Assembly (NCBI GenBank): GCA_025612245.1
Contig: JAAXKQ010000009.1
Location: 1-64,000 of the forward strand
Direction of reading: 5' to 3'
Length of the DNA: 64,000 nucleotides
DNA from: Ignavibacteria bacterium
Lineage (GTDB): Bacteria > Bacteroidota > Ignavibacteria > Ignavibacteriales > SURF-24
Below, in pieces: positions 28,034-37,197 of the stretch. The notes under the pieces were generated by a model, which saw only the letters and a list, made by a program, of their open reading frames with translations, searched no databases and was not told the DNA's origin. Position 1 is the stretch's first letter; every line of letters starts with the position of its first letter. Both the position numbers and the translations under genes were made by a program.

Positions 28034-30256
28034 ATGAAGATAAAATTATTGTTTATCGTTTTGTTAATAGGCAATGTGCTCCTTTATGCAAGGCTTGACA
28101 TAAAAAAGCCGAATAAGGAGTATGCCACTTCATTTGCGATTATTGTTGATGAAAAGACCTACAATAAGACGAAAGATGCCATTCTAGCCTACCGCGATGC
28201 CGTTGAGGAAGACGGACTTTCAGCTTATGTTCTGGCCGAGGACTGGAAATCGCCCGATGAAATCAAAGAAGAGATCCTGAAGCTCTACAACCAGAAGCCA
28301 CAGCTTGAAGGCGTAGTATTTATTGGCGACATCCCGATCCCGATGCTCAGGGATGCCGAACATCTTACCTCTTCGTTCAAATACGAGAACAATCCGTCGG
28401 ATTATTACAACTCTTCGGTTCCATCTGACCGTTTTTACGATGATTTTAACCTGAAATTCAAGTTCCTGCACCAGGATTCCAGGCATCCGCTCTGCTATTA
28501 TTATTCTCTTCTGCCGGATTCACCACAGAAAGTAAATAAGACAATCTACAGCGCCCGAATAAAGCCTTCGGTTGATGATGAAAGCAAGTATACGCTCATC
28601 AATCAGTATTTAATGCGCGTCGTAAAGCAGAAAAAAGAGCAGAATAAACTGGATAACATGCTGGTCTATACAGGCTACAGGTATTTTTCCGAATCTCTCA
28701 ATGCCTGGGGCGACGAGCAGCTTTCCTTGAGGGAAGAATTCCCGCAGGTCTTTAAGACCGGCGGAAGGCTGAAAAAATTAAACCATACAATGAGCCCCTA
28801 CATGAAAGGGATACTGCTCAGCGAAATTCAGGATCCAAAGCTGGACTTTGCGATCTTCCATGCTCATGGCGATGACAACCTCCAGAGCCTGATCGACTAT
28901 CCGAAGTCAAATGACATTGACGACAATATTGAAAGCATAAAGCTTACCTTAAGAAAAGAGCTCCGCGAGGCCCGCCGCAACGGCCAGAATACAGAGGAAA
29001 AGATGGCTGACCTGAAGGGCGACTACAACGTTCCGGACAGCTGGTTCGATGGAGCTTTTGATCCGAAGGTTACGGCGGAAGATTCACTGCGCGACTATAA
29101 AATGACTATCTATGGAGACGACATCAGGAAGATATCCCCCCAGGCAAAGTTAATTCTTTTTGATGAATGCTATAATGGCGCTTTTCATACGAGTCCATAT
29201 CTTGCAGGCGAGTACGTATTTGGTTATGGTGCTACAATTGCAGGAATTGCAAACAGCACAACTACGCTTCAGGACCAGTGGGCAGAGGAGTTCTCGGGTG
29301 TGCTGAATTATGGCACCAGGGTAGGCCTCTGGCACAAGATGAACAATGTACTGGAAAGCCACCTGTTTGGCGATCCGACGTTTCATTTTTCTACAATTGA
29401 TCCCAGGGTTAACCTTAACAGCATGCTTACCACAGGCCTAAGCGACGAGGCTTCCTGGGAAAGGATGAGGTACCTGGAAGAGCCATCACTTCGTGCTCTT
29501 GCTCTCAGGATGCTCTTTAAGATTAAGGGCGCCTCCTACGAGGGAGAGCTATTAAGCGCCTACAGGACGGATGAATCTTTCAACGTGCGCCTCCAGGCTT
29601 TGACCGCTCTGGCAGAATTAAACACTCCTTCATTCCAGGGGGTTTTGAAAGAGTCGATTCAGGATCCATTTGAATTTATCAGGCGCGTATCTGCGGTATG
29701 GATGGGCAAGGTTGGAAACCGCGATTATCTTTCGATTATGGCAAAGCAGCTCGTAACAGACGAGTCGGAAAGGGTGATCTTCGATCTGAAGAAATCGATA
29801 GCCTTTATCGATCCGGTTGCAGGGTACGAAGAGCTGGAGAAGTCCTTAAGCCAGATGCCGGATGCAGCAGATAAGGACAACTTAAGAGAGATGATGAAAG
29901 GATCGATCCTGAATTCAAGTGATCACCTGAACAAGGAGCTGCTCCCAAATATTAAGAACGATTCGCTCAGGATAAGGAAAAAAGTAAAGGAGATAGAGTC
30001 ATTGAGAGTATATAATTACATACAGGCGGTGCCGGAACTTTTGCAGCTTGCACAAAACAGCAGGGAAGACGTGGCCATTAGGGTGGCAACGCTGGAGGCC
30101 TTGGGATGGTATGCGCTTTCAAACAACAGGGATGCTATTGTAAGGGTATGCGATGAAATTATAAACATGGCCGGAACTCCTGATCAGGTTAAAGAGGAAG
30201 CCTTAAGAACGAAAAACAGGATAAAAGAAGGGTTTAACAATCCTGTAACCTCATAA
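28034..30256 (+). CDS. Clan CD (gingipain-like) cysteine peptidase domain fused to HEAT repeats, copy 2
   Basis: This protein has 740 residues from ATG 28034, chosen because it aligns with the start of copy 1 and opens a signal peptide (MKIKLLFIVLLIGNVLLYAR). Upstream in-frame TTG 28004 and ATG 28007 add an unlikely charged tail. It is collinear with copy 1 over the whole length: LEGVVFIGDIPIPM, His278 in IFHAHGD, Cys379 in ILFDECYNGAF, and HEAT-like repeats from about 460 (SFNVRLQALTALAEL). The gingipain-style TGHG of copy 1 is TGYR here, which points to FHAHG as the true catalytic His site. The C-termini also match (RTKNRIKEGFNNPVTS). It is a clear tandem duplicate and ends at a strong bidirectional terminator. 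Confidence 0.7.
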   Translation: MKIKLLFIVLLIGNVLLYARLDIKKPNKEYATSFAIIVDEKTYNKTKDAILAYRDAVEEDGLSAYVLAEDWKSPDEIKEEILKLYNQKPQLEGVVFIGDIPIPMLRDAEHLTSSFKYENNPSDYYNSSVPSDRFYDDFNLKFKFLHQDSRHPLCYYYSLLPDSPQKVNKTIYSARIKPSVDDESKYTLINQYLMRVVKQKKEQNKLDNMLVYTGYRYFSESLNAWGDEQLSLREEFPQVFKTGGRLKKLNHTMSPYMKGILLSEIQDPKLDFAIFHAHGDDNLQSLIDYPKSNDIDDNIESIKLTLRKELREARRNGQNTEEKMADLKGDYNVPDSWFDGAFDPKVTAEDSLRDYKMTIYGDDIRKISPQAKLILFDECYNGAFHTSPYLAGEYVFGYGATIAGIANSTTTLQDQWAEEFSGVLNYGTRVGLWHKMNNVLESHLFGDPTFHFSTIDPRVNLNSMLTTGLSDEASWERMRYLEEPSLRALALRMLFKIKGASYEGELLSAYRTDESFNVRLQALTALAELNTPSFQGVLKESIQDPFEFIRRVSAVWMGKVGNRDYLSIMAKQLVTDESERVIFDLKKSIAFIDPVAGYEELEKSLSQMPDAADKDNLREMMKGSILNSSDHLNKELLPNIKNDSLRIRKKVKEIESLRVYNYIQAVPELLQLAQNSREDVAIRVATLEALGWYALSNNRDAIVRVCDEIINMAGTPDQVKEEALRTKNRIKEGFNNPVTS

Positions 30257-30270
30257 AAAAGATATGTCTT

Positions 30271-30316
30271 AAAAAAGGCCGGACAATTCAGCGATGAAGT
30301 ATCCGGCCTTTTTTTT
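30271..30316. terminator. Strong bidirectional terminator
   Basis: AAAAAAGGCCGGA (30271-30283) and TCCGGCCTTTTTTTT (30302-30316) form a 13-bp stem with A- and T-runs on either side. It serves the peptidase-HEAT gene on plus and the AhpD-like gene on minus, whose stop codon lies at its edge. Confidence 0.9.
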
Positions 30317-30791
30317 AGGCCGTATGGTCCATTTTTACCGGCTTTTTGCCTGATACATAGTCTCCCACGTTTGACCTGAAGCCTACGGCAAGTCTGTTCC
30401 AGCTGTTAATTACGACAATTGCAAATGTAAGTTCCACTATTTCCACAGGGCTGAATTGGCGTTCCAGTTCGGAATAAACCTCATCCGGGGCTCCCGATTC
30501 AGGAAGAAGCGTTAAGGCTTCGCACCAGGCAAGTGCGGCTTTTTCACGCGGGGAGTAAAAAGGAGCTTCCTTCCAGGCTGAAAGGAGGTATAGCCGTTGT
30601 TCAGTCTCACCCAGTGTGCGTGCGTCTTTTGTATGCATGTCCAGGCAATGAGCGCACCCGTTTAGCTGCGAAGCGCGTATCTTAATGAGCTCTTTAAGCC
30701 TGGGATCCAGGCTGGTCTGTTCTGAAAAATTTTCAATGTCCATCATCAGCTGGTACGCTCTCGGGAGCGTCTTAGGCCAACTCATTCTCAT
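30315..30791 (-). CDS. AhpD-like / carboxymuconolactone decarboxylase family protein
   Basis: The protein has 158 residues from the ATG at 30789-30791, which follows AGGAAAGG. An in-frame TTG at 30809 is less likely. It has the family core IRASQLNGCAHCLDMHTKDA, with the CxxC pair and following His of AhpD-type alkylhydroperoxidases. These act in thiol-based peroxide reduction with a proton-relay His. The helical C-terminal part (FAIVVINSWNRLAVGF) is normal for the group. The physiological substrate is unknown, and a redox-defence role is inferred from the family. It is convergent with the peptidase gene and divergent from the aminotransferase. Confidence 0.88.
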   Translation of the reverse strand: MRMSWPKTLPRAYQLMMDIENFSEQTSLDPRLKELIKIRASQLNGCAHCLDMHTKDARTLGETEQRLYLLSAWKEAPFYSPREKAALAWCEALTLLPESGAPDEVYSELERQFSPVEIVELTFAIVVINSWNRLAVGFRSNVGDYVSGKKPVKMDHTA

Positions 30792-31072
30792 AGTTTTTCC
30801 TTTCCTCAATAAAGTTACTTGTTAAGTTGCTTTTTAGGGAAAATAATGCTTTTTGCCCTACCTGAAAAGTCGAACATCTGTCTCCTGAGATTTAAGCCGG
30901 GGCGGGTGGGCAACAGTAACCGGATTGGGGAAGTAAACCCGATGCAGTAATGGTTGAGTAAAAGAAAAAACAGGTTAAAGGGGTTTGATTGTATCAGATT
31001 AAAGAGGTAATTTTAATCATAAAATTCTCGAAATTTTTAACTTTATAGATAATAGCAGAAGGAATAATTGTA

Positions 31073-32299
31073 ATGGCGAATTTTGAAGTCAAACCTGCCG
31101 AGAGGACTGAGAATGTTACCTATGCGGTAAGGGATGTTGTTGTAATTGCAAATGAAGTTGCTAAATCTGGCAAGGAAATGCTCTATCTGAATATCGGGGA
31201 CCCGAATATTTTTGATTTTCAGCCTCCGAGGCACATGATCGAAGCCACATATAAGGCTATGCTGCAGAACCTGAACGGTTACTCACCTTCCTCGGGCATC
31301 AAGGAAGCCGTCTCTGCAATTGAAGCAGAAGCTAACCGCAAGGGGATCGACAATGTACAGGATATTTTTGTTACTACAGGCGCAAGCGAAGCAATTGACC
31401 TTGCACTGACCTCACTGGTAAATGAAGGCGAAAACGTGCTTACCCCGACCCCGGGATACCCTCTTTACACGGCAATTTCAAGCAAGCTCAGAATGGTTGA
31501 AAATCCTTATTATCTGGATGAGGCTAACGGCTGGCAGCCTGACATTGAAGACATCAAGAGCAAGATCAACGATAAGACGCGTGCTATCATTCTGATCAAC
31601 CCGAATAACCCTACAGGCGCACTTTATACAACTGAAGTTCTTCACCAGATAATTGACCTGGCTCTGGAACACAACCTGGTTATCTTTGCAGATGAAATCT
31701 ACGACAAACTGCTTTATGACGGAAAGAAGCACGTTTCAATTGCTTCTTTAAATAAGGACGTTCCTGTTATTACCTTCGGCGGACTTTCAAAGAACTATAT
31801 GGTACCGGGTTTCAGAATCGGCTGGGGCATTATTTCCGGTCGCCGCGAGGGCCTAAAGAAATACATGGAAGCTCTCAACAAGCTCTTAAGGGCGCGTCTT
31901 TCAGCCAACCATCCTGAACAGTATGCCATTAAGGCGGCACTTGAAGGCGATCATTCGCACCTGACAGAAGCCTTAAAGAAACTTACTGTCAGAAGGGACA
32001 TGACTGTAAACATGTTAAACGCAATTCCCGGCATCAGCTGCGTTAAGCCCGAAGGGGCATTTTATGCTTTCCCGAAGATCAACCTTGAGCAGCCAGACCT
32101 GCACTTTGTATCCGAACTCATCAGGGAAGCCGGTGTAGTTCTTGTACACGGCAGCGGATTTGGGCAGGTGCCAGGGACAAAGCATTTCAGGGTAGTATTT
32201 CTGCCAAACGAGCAGATACTTGAAAAGGCATACAAGAAAATTGCAGAATTCTACGAGAAATACACTGCAAAATATGCCGGCGTCAGCCTGGAAAAATAG
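31073..32299 (+). CDS. Class I/II PLP-dependent aminotransferase, AlaA-like
   Basis: This 408-residue fold-type I aminotransferase resembles alanine transaminase AlaA: NIGDPNIFDF near the N-terminus, TTGASEAIDLAL, INPNNPTGA, FADEIYDKLLYDG and the PLP lysine in GLSKNYMVPGFRIGW (Lys240). The C-terminal substrate arginine is in HFRVVFLP. The likely reaction is interconversion of pyruvate/alanine or another amino acid pair with glutamate/2-oxoglutarate. Specificity cannot be read from the sequence. GAAGGAA lies 10-15 nt before the ATG, and a terminator follows at 32328. Confidence 0.9.
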   Translation: MANFEVKPAERTENVTYAVRDVVVIANEVAKSGKEMLYLNIGDPNIFDFQPPRHMIEATYKAMLQNLNGYSPSSGIKEAVSAIEAEANRKGIDNVQDIFVTTGASEAIDLALTSLVNEGENVLTPTPGYPLYTAISSKLRMVENPYYLDEANGWQPDIEDIKSKINDKTRAIILINPNNPTGALYTTEVLHQIIDLALEHNLVIFADEIYDKLLYDGKKHVSIASLNKDVPVITFGGLSKNYMVPGFRIGWGIISGRREGLKKYMEALNKLLRARLSANHPEQYAIKAALEGDHSHLTEALKKLTVRRDMTVNMLNAIPGISCVKPEGAFYAFPKINLEQPDLHFVSELIREAGVVLVHGSGFGQVPGTKHFRVVFLPNEQILEKAYKKIAEFYEKYTAKYAGVSLEK

Positions 32300-32327
32300 C
32301 TAAACCGGCACATTCCCAATAAAAATT

Positions 32328-32376
32328 AACGGAAGGCAGGCTCCGGGTTTAATTGCCCGGCTCGTCTTCCGTTTTT
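32328..32376 (+). terminator. Rho-independent terminator after the aminotransferase
   Basis: AACGGAAG (32328-32335) pairs with CTTCCGTT (32366-32373), with an inner CCGGG/CCCGG stem, followed by a T-run. Confidence 0.85.
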
Positions 32377-32455
32377 CATTTCTTGACTACATACGGCCAT
32401 TTACATATATTTACAGTTTAAGTAAAGAACACTTAATTAGAAAGAGTTTATCTGT

Positions 32456-33688
32456 TTGAATCAATATAATACCACAATTCTTCCCAACGGGATAAAAATA
32501 GTTACCGAAACGGTTCCCTATGTAAACAGCTTTTCGCTTGGCTTCTGGTTTAACGTGGGCTCACGCGATGAAAACCGCAGGAACAACGGGATTACACATT
32601 TCATAGAGCACATGCTCTTTAAGGGTACAAATAAAAGGTCCCCAAGAAGGATTGCCGAAGATATTGAAGGCTACGGCGGATACCTGAATGCTTTTACCTC
32701 AAAGGAGCACACCTGTTATTATGGACGCGGACTTCAGAAATATATTGAGCGCACCTTTGACGTACTGGCCGATATGATTCAGGACCCTGCATTCAAGCCT
32801 GGCGAGATAAAGAAGGAAGCCGGCGTGGTTGTAGACGAACTCTATGATATTGAAGATAACCCGGAAGAGCTGATCTTTGACAAGTTTGAAGAAAGCCTGT
32901 TCGTGGGAAATCCGCTCGGACTGCCCATAATAGGCACCGAGGAAAATGTCCGCGGCTTCAGCCGTGAAGACCTCTTTAGCTTCATCGAGGAAAAATACGG
33001 CCTTAATAACCTCACAATTGCAGCCTCAGGTGCTGTTGATCACGATGAACTGGTTAGGCTGGCAGAAAAGTACATCAGGAAAGACCTTGGGAAAAAATCC
33101 CACAGAAGAAAAAAAGTTATGCCTGCCAAGCCTTCAGAGATAGTTATGGATAAGGAAATTCAGCAGGTGCACACTATAATTGGCTGTGCTACTTATGGCT
33201 ACAAAGACGACCTTATGAGGACAAAAGTAAACGTCCTTTCGCACATACTTGGCGAAGGGAGCAGCTCGCGACTTTTTCAGACCGTAAGGGAACGTAACGG
33301 CATCTGTTATCAGCTGAATTCCTTCCTGAACTCGTTTTACGACGTATCGTCATTCGGGGTTTACTTTTCCACAAATGAAAAACTCTATGAAAAGTCCCTG
33401 AACCTCATTACCAAGGAGTACAAAAAGGTAATGGAGAAGAAGGTATCGGACAAGGAGCTGAAGAGGGCTAAGGAATACCTCAAAGGCAGCATGCTCTTGA
33501 GCCTCGAAGGGATGACAAACAGGATGTTCAGGATTGCTCAGTCGGAAATTTACTTTAATAATATTAAGACCATTGAGGAGTCGATCAGGGATATAGATTC
33601 GGTGACTCCGGAAGACGTGCTTGAAGTGGCAAACGAAGTGCTGGATGAGAAAGTTTTGAGCAAAATTGTCATTAAATCTGAAAAGTAA
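32456..33688 (+). CDS. M16-family zinc peptidase (processing-peptidase-like)
   Basis: This 410-residue protein has the inverted zinc motif HFIEH in THFIEHMLFKGT and the downstream acidic ligand in the VVDELYDIEDNPEE region, typical of single-domain bacterial M16B peptidases (PqqL/YmxG/mitochondrial processing peptidase-like). The C-terminal half is the second M16 fold (GEGSSSRLFQTVRE). No signal peptide is seen, so a cytoplasmic location is inferred. M16B enzymes often act as homodimers or with an inactive partner, and no partner gene is adjacent. The start is a TTG at 32456, with GAAAGAG 10-15 nt before it. It precedes nuoG by 92 nt without a terminator. Confidence 0.88.
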   Translation: MNQYNTTILPNGIKIVTETVPYVNSFSLGFWFNVGSRDENRRNNGITHFIEHMLFKGTNKRSPRRIAEDIEGYGGYLNAFTSKEHTCYYGRGLQKYIERTFDVLADMIQDPAFKPGEIKKEAGVVVDELYDIEDNPEELIFDKFEESLFVGNPLGLPIIGTEENVRGFSREDLFSFIEEKYGLNNLTIAASGAVDHDELVRLAEKYIRKDLGKKSHRRKKVMPAKPSEIVMDKEIQQVHTIIGCATYGYKDDLMRTKVNVLSHILGEGSSSRLFQTVRERNGICYQLNSFLNSFYDVSSFGVYFSTNEKLYEKSLNLITKEYKKVMEKKVSDKELKRAKEYLKGSMLLSLEGMTNRMFRIAQSEIYFNNIKTIEESIRDIDSVTPEDVLEVANEVLDEKVLSKIVIKSEK

Positions 33689-33780
33689 GGCTCCACGGGT
33701 AAAACTTCACAGAGAGCTAGCTCCGGCATCATTAAAATATCTAAGTAACCAGGTCAGAATAAATCAGGATTCGGTATATT

Positions 33781-35460
33781 ATGCCCAAGATTACAATAAA
33801 CGGACAAGAACTAGAATTTAAGGCGGGTCAGACCGTAATTGAGGTGGCAAGGCAGAATGGCATCTCAGTGCCTCATTTCTGCTGGCATCCTGCGCTCTCC
33901 GTCTCGGGTAACTGCAGGATGTGTCTTGTAGAGATTGAAAAAATGCCGAAGCTTGCAATTGCATGCTCCACACTGGCATCCGACGGGATGGTGGTGCACG
34001 TGGATTCGGAGAAAGCCGTTTCGGCCAGGAATGCAGTAATGGAATTCCTGCTGATCAATCACCCGCTCGACTGCCCCGTATGTGACCAAGCAGGTGAATG
34101 CAAGCTCCAGGATTATGCATACAGGTACAGTTCCGGCGAAAGCCGCTTTGAAGAAGAAAAACAGCACAATAAAAAGCGCGTTGAGCTCGGACCTTTTGTG
34201 ATGTTTGATGCCGAAAGGTGCATCTCCTGCTCAAGATGCATCCGTTTTTGTGATGAAATTGCGGGTGACAAGGAGCTTACATTTACCAAAAGAGGCGACA
34301 GGGTTACAATATCAACTTACCCGGGTGAAGAACTGGACAACCCTTATTCTCTGAATACAACGGACATCTGTCCTGTAGGCGCTCTTACGAGCAGGGATTT
34401 CCGCTTTAAGGCGCGTGTCTGGGATATGTCAAAGACCAATTCCATTTGCACCGGGTGCGCCAGGGGCTGCAACGATGAGATCTGGGTAAAAAACAACATT
34501 GTGCTTCGCCTTACGCCAAGGTTTAACAAGGAAGTCAACAGCTATTGGATGTGCGATGAAGGAAGGCTGAATACATTCAAATTTATAAATAATCAAAGAG
34601 TGGACGGTCCCCATATAAGGCGCAACGGACAGATCGTAAAGACGGGTTATGATGAAGCCGTAGCCTTTACCGTCTCACAGCTTAAGGCATACAATCCTGG
34701 TGAAATTGCGTTCCTGGGCTCGGCATTTGCAAGCTGCGAAGACAATTACATGCTGGCAAAGCTGGCTAAAGGCACCTTGCACGTGAAGAACATAGACTTT
34801 GCGCGGCATTTAATTCCGGGTTCCGCAGACGGGATTTTAATTTGTGATGACAAGGCTCCAAATTCCCTTGGGGCTGAACTCTCGGGAGTAAAACCGGCTC
34901 CAGAGGGACTTAACTTTGAAGGAATACTTGAGGGCATCAATTCAGGCAAAATAAAAGTACTTTACTGTCTGGAAGACGATATTGCTGCAATGAGTCCTGA
35001 ATACGAGAATACACTTTCAAAACTGGATTTTCTGGTTGTGCATGCCACAAACCATAACGCTACAACAGTGCTGGCGGACGTTATATTCCCTGCAGCCGCC
35101 TTTGCCGAGAAGAACGGCACCATGGTTAACTTTCAGGGGCGCCTTCAGCGACTAAAGCCCGCCGTAGCTACTATCGATATGGACAGGAGCCTGGAAGGAA
35201 TGGAGATGAGCCGGCTGGACAAGTTCGGTACGGACTTCGACAAATGGGCAAAGAAGAACAGGGTGGACGCACGTGCAAGCTGGAAGATGCTGCAGACCGT
35301 TGGCTCTTTGATGGGCCTTAAGATGAAGCACCAGATCTCGGAAGAGGTTTTTGCCGATATGGCCTCTTGCATTGAAGCATTCCACGGCCTTGACTACGAC
35401 GTAATAGGTGAAAGCGGCATTAAGATTAAAGTTAACAATACGGCAAAAGCAACAAAATAA
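33781..35460 (+). CDS. nuoG: NADH-quinone oxidoreductase subunit G (short form)
   Basis: The order is an N-terminal [2Fe-2S] ferredoxin domain (HFCWHPALSVSGNCRMCLVE with a later ACST cysteine), the HPLDCPVCDQAGEC His/Cys motif, the CISCSRCIRFCDE and DICPVGAL [4Fe-4S] motifs, and a further CTGCARGC...CDEGR set like the N7 cluster site. A shortened molybdopterin-oxidoreductase-like domain (about 280-559) follows. At 559 residues it is short compared with many NuoG proteins. In complex I the subunit carries electrons from FMN in NuoF along the peripheral arm. It heads a G-H-I set on the same strand. NuoE and NuoF are not adjacent, which is unusual. Confidence 0.92.
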   Translation: MPKITINGQELEFKAGQTVIEVARQNGISVPHFCWHPALSVSGNCRMCLVEIEKMPKLAIACSTLASDGMVVHVDSEKAVSARNAVMEFLLINHPLDCPVCDQAGECKLQDYAYRYSSGESRFEEEKQHNKKRVELGPFVMFDAERCISCSRCIRFCDEIAGDKELTFTKRGDRVTISTYPGEELDNPYSLNTTDICPVGALTSRDFRFKARVWDMSKTNSICTGCARGCNDEIWVKNNIVLRLTPRFNKEVNSYWMCDEGRLNTFKFINNQRVDGPHIRRNGQIVKTGYDEAVAFTVSQLKAYNPGEIAFLGSAFASCEDNYMLAKLAKGTLHVKNIDFARHLIPGSADGILICDDKAPNSLGAELSGVKPAPEGLNFEGILEGINSGKIKVLYCLEDDIAAMSPEYENTLSKLDFLVVHATNHNATTVLADVIFPAAAFAEKNGTMVNFQGRLQRLKPAVATIDMDRSLEGMEMSRLDKFGTDFDKWAKKNRVDARASWKMLQTVGSLMGLKMKHQISEEVFADMASCIEAFHGLDYDVIGESGIKIKVNNTAKATK

Positions 35461-35502
35461 GAAAACGCATAAAAAAGAATTCGCTTAAATTTCGGGAATG
35501 CC

Positions 35503-36534
35503 ATGGAACTATTGATTCAAGCAGGGATAGCACTTGCGAAAATTCTGATCGTAATAACGGTAATGCTCCTTACGGTATCTTACCTGGTCTATTTTGAGAG
35601 GAAGATATCGGCATGGATACAGAACAGAAGGGGACCAAACAGGGTCGGCTGGTACGGAGCGCTGCAGCCTTTTGCAGACGTATTCAAGCTCCTCTTAAAA
35701 GAAGACATAGTGCCATCCAACGCAAATAAATTCATACATTCACTGGCTCCTTTTATTACGCTTTTTGTCTCTTTTGCTACTTATGCGGTAATTCCTTTCG
35801 GACCTGACATTAAGCTTTTCGGACGTACAATTCAGCTCGCATTGGCAGACGTGAACATCGGCGTTTTATACGTTCTGGCGCTGACCTCACTTGGCGTCTA
35901 CGGCCTGACGTTTGCAGGCTGGTCCTCCGGGAGCAAATACTCGCTTCTTGGCGGCATCAGGTCCTCTGCACAGATGATATCCTATGAAGTTTCCATGGGA
36001 TTCTCAATTGCAGGGGTAATTCTGCTCTCAGAATCCTTGAGGCCAATGGCAATAGTAGAGTCGCAGTACGGCTTTATGTGGAACGCACTCATTCAGCCGA
36101 TTGGATTTATAACCATTGTGGTTTCGGCATTTGCCGAGACAAACCGTCTTCCTTTTGACCTTCCCGAGGCAGAGCCCGAGCTTGTTGGTGGTTATCACAC
36201 AGAATACAGCAGCATGAAATTTGCGGGATTTTTCCTTGCCGAGTACGCCAACATGATCATTGCAAGCGCCATGATAGTAACGCTCTACCTGGGAGGGTGG
36301 CAATTCCCTTATATTGATAAGTTCGGGCTTTCTATGGGGCTTACGGCCGGAATTCAGGTCCTGTCGTTCCTTCTGAAGATGGCTCTTGTCCTTTTCTTCT
36401 TTATATGGGTGCGCTGGTCAATACCGCGCTTCAGGTACGATCAGCTGATGAACCTGGGCTGGAAAGTGATGTTCCCTTTATCATTATTAAATCTGATATG
36501 GGTTGCGGCCTTAATAATGATATTTAACATATAA
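35503..36534 (+). CDS. nuoH: NADH-quinone oxidoreductase subunit H
   Basis: This 343-residue integral membrane protein has about eight helices and the NuoH/ND1 signatures [60 protein letters not shown] and the C-terminal [13 protein letters not shown]. In complex I it forms the quinone-site junction between the peripheral and membrane arms. It starts 43 nt after nuoG, preceded by CGGGAA, and is followed 15 nt later by nuoI. Confidence 0.96.
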   Translation: MELLIQAGIALAKILIVITVMLLTVSYLVYFERKISAWIQNRRGPNRVGWYGALQPFADVFKLLLKEDIVPSNANKFIHSLAPFITLFVSFATYAVIPFGPDIKLFGRTIQLALADVNIGVLYVLALTSLGVYGLTFAGWSSGSKYSLLGGIRSSAQMISYEVSMGFSIAGVILLSESLRPMAIVESQYGFMWNALIQPIGFITIVVSAFAETNRLPFDLPEAEPELVGGYHTEYSSMKFAGFFLAEYANMIIASAMIVTLYLGGWQFPYIDKFGLSMGLTAGIQVLSFLLKMALVLFFFIWVRWSIPRFRYDQLMNLGWKVMFPLSLLNLIWVAALIMIFNI

Positions 36535-36548
36535 CGGAAAGGTTTTAT

Positions 36549-37043
36549 ATGCCGGAGAAAAAAAGAGAAAAAGATTTAACAATAGCTGAAAAGCTATATA
36601 TACCTGAAATTGTAAAAGGGCTGGGACTGACGTTAAAAAGCATGTTCAGGCCCAAGTTTACCATGGAGTATCCTGAAGTAAAGTTTATACCCCCGGCCTC
36701 TTATCGCGGGCGTCCGGTACTGGTACAAGAAGAAAGCGGAACGGAAAGGTGCGTTGCCTGCGGTCTTTGCTCCAGGGTTTGCCCGTCTCTGGCAATTGAG
36801 GTGCAGGCATCGGAGACTTCGCTGGAGAAAGAGCGCTACCCCGTGAAGTTTGAAATTAACATGCTACGCTGCATTTTTTGCGGCTTCTGCGAGGAGGTTT
36901 GTCCCGAGGAGGCAATTGTAATGAGCAAGGATTATGAACTCGTCTTCCGCGATAGGAGTGAGGCCATTTACGGCAAGGACAAGCTCATGGTTCCAATCAG
37001 GCAGGTGGAAGACAGGATAGAATTCCTCAGGAACTTCAAATAA
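36549..37043 (+). CDS. nuoI: NADH-quinone oxidoreductase subunit I
   Basis: This 164-residue ferredoxin-type subunit has two [4Fe-4S] motifs, [18 protein letters not shown] and [18 protein letters not shown], that pass electrons towards N2 and quinone in complex I. The N-terminal region ([20 protein letters not shown]) matches the amphipathic NuoI start. It is the last gene of the cluster: a terminator follows and no nuoJ, K, L, M or N is present. The remaining subunits must be encoded elsewhere if the complex is complete. Confidence 0.95.
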   Translation: MPEKKREKDLTIAEKLYIPEIVKGLGLTLKSMFRPKFTMEYPEVKFIPPASYRGRPVLVQEESGTERCVACGLCSRVCPSLAIEVQASETSLEKERYPVKFEINMLRCIFCGFCEEVCPEEAIVMSKDYELVFRDRSEAIYGKDKLMVPIRQVEDRIEFLRNFK

Positions 37044-37050
37044 TATTTAT

Positions 37051-37083
37051 AAGCCGGTGAAACGGATATTTCACCGGCTTTGA
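37051..37083 (+). terminator. Terminator after nuoI
   Basis: AAGCCGGTGAAA pairs with TTTCACCGGCTT across a 6-nt loop (37051-37080). The T-tail is short (TTTG). Confidence 0.7.
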
Positions 37084-37197
37084 ATTCTAAAAAAATCTAA
37101 AAAAGTAATTACTGCAACACTTGACCGTAAAATATATTTGCCTGGACTTTTCAGTTCCCATGGTATCCCTTCTCGATGTCTTTAGCATGCAAGCTCC

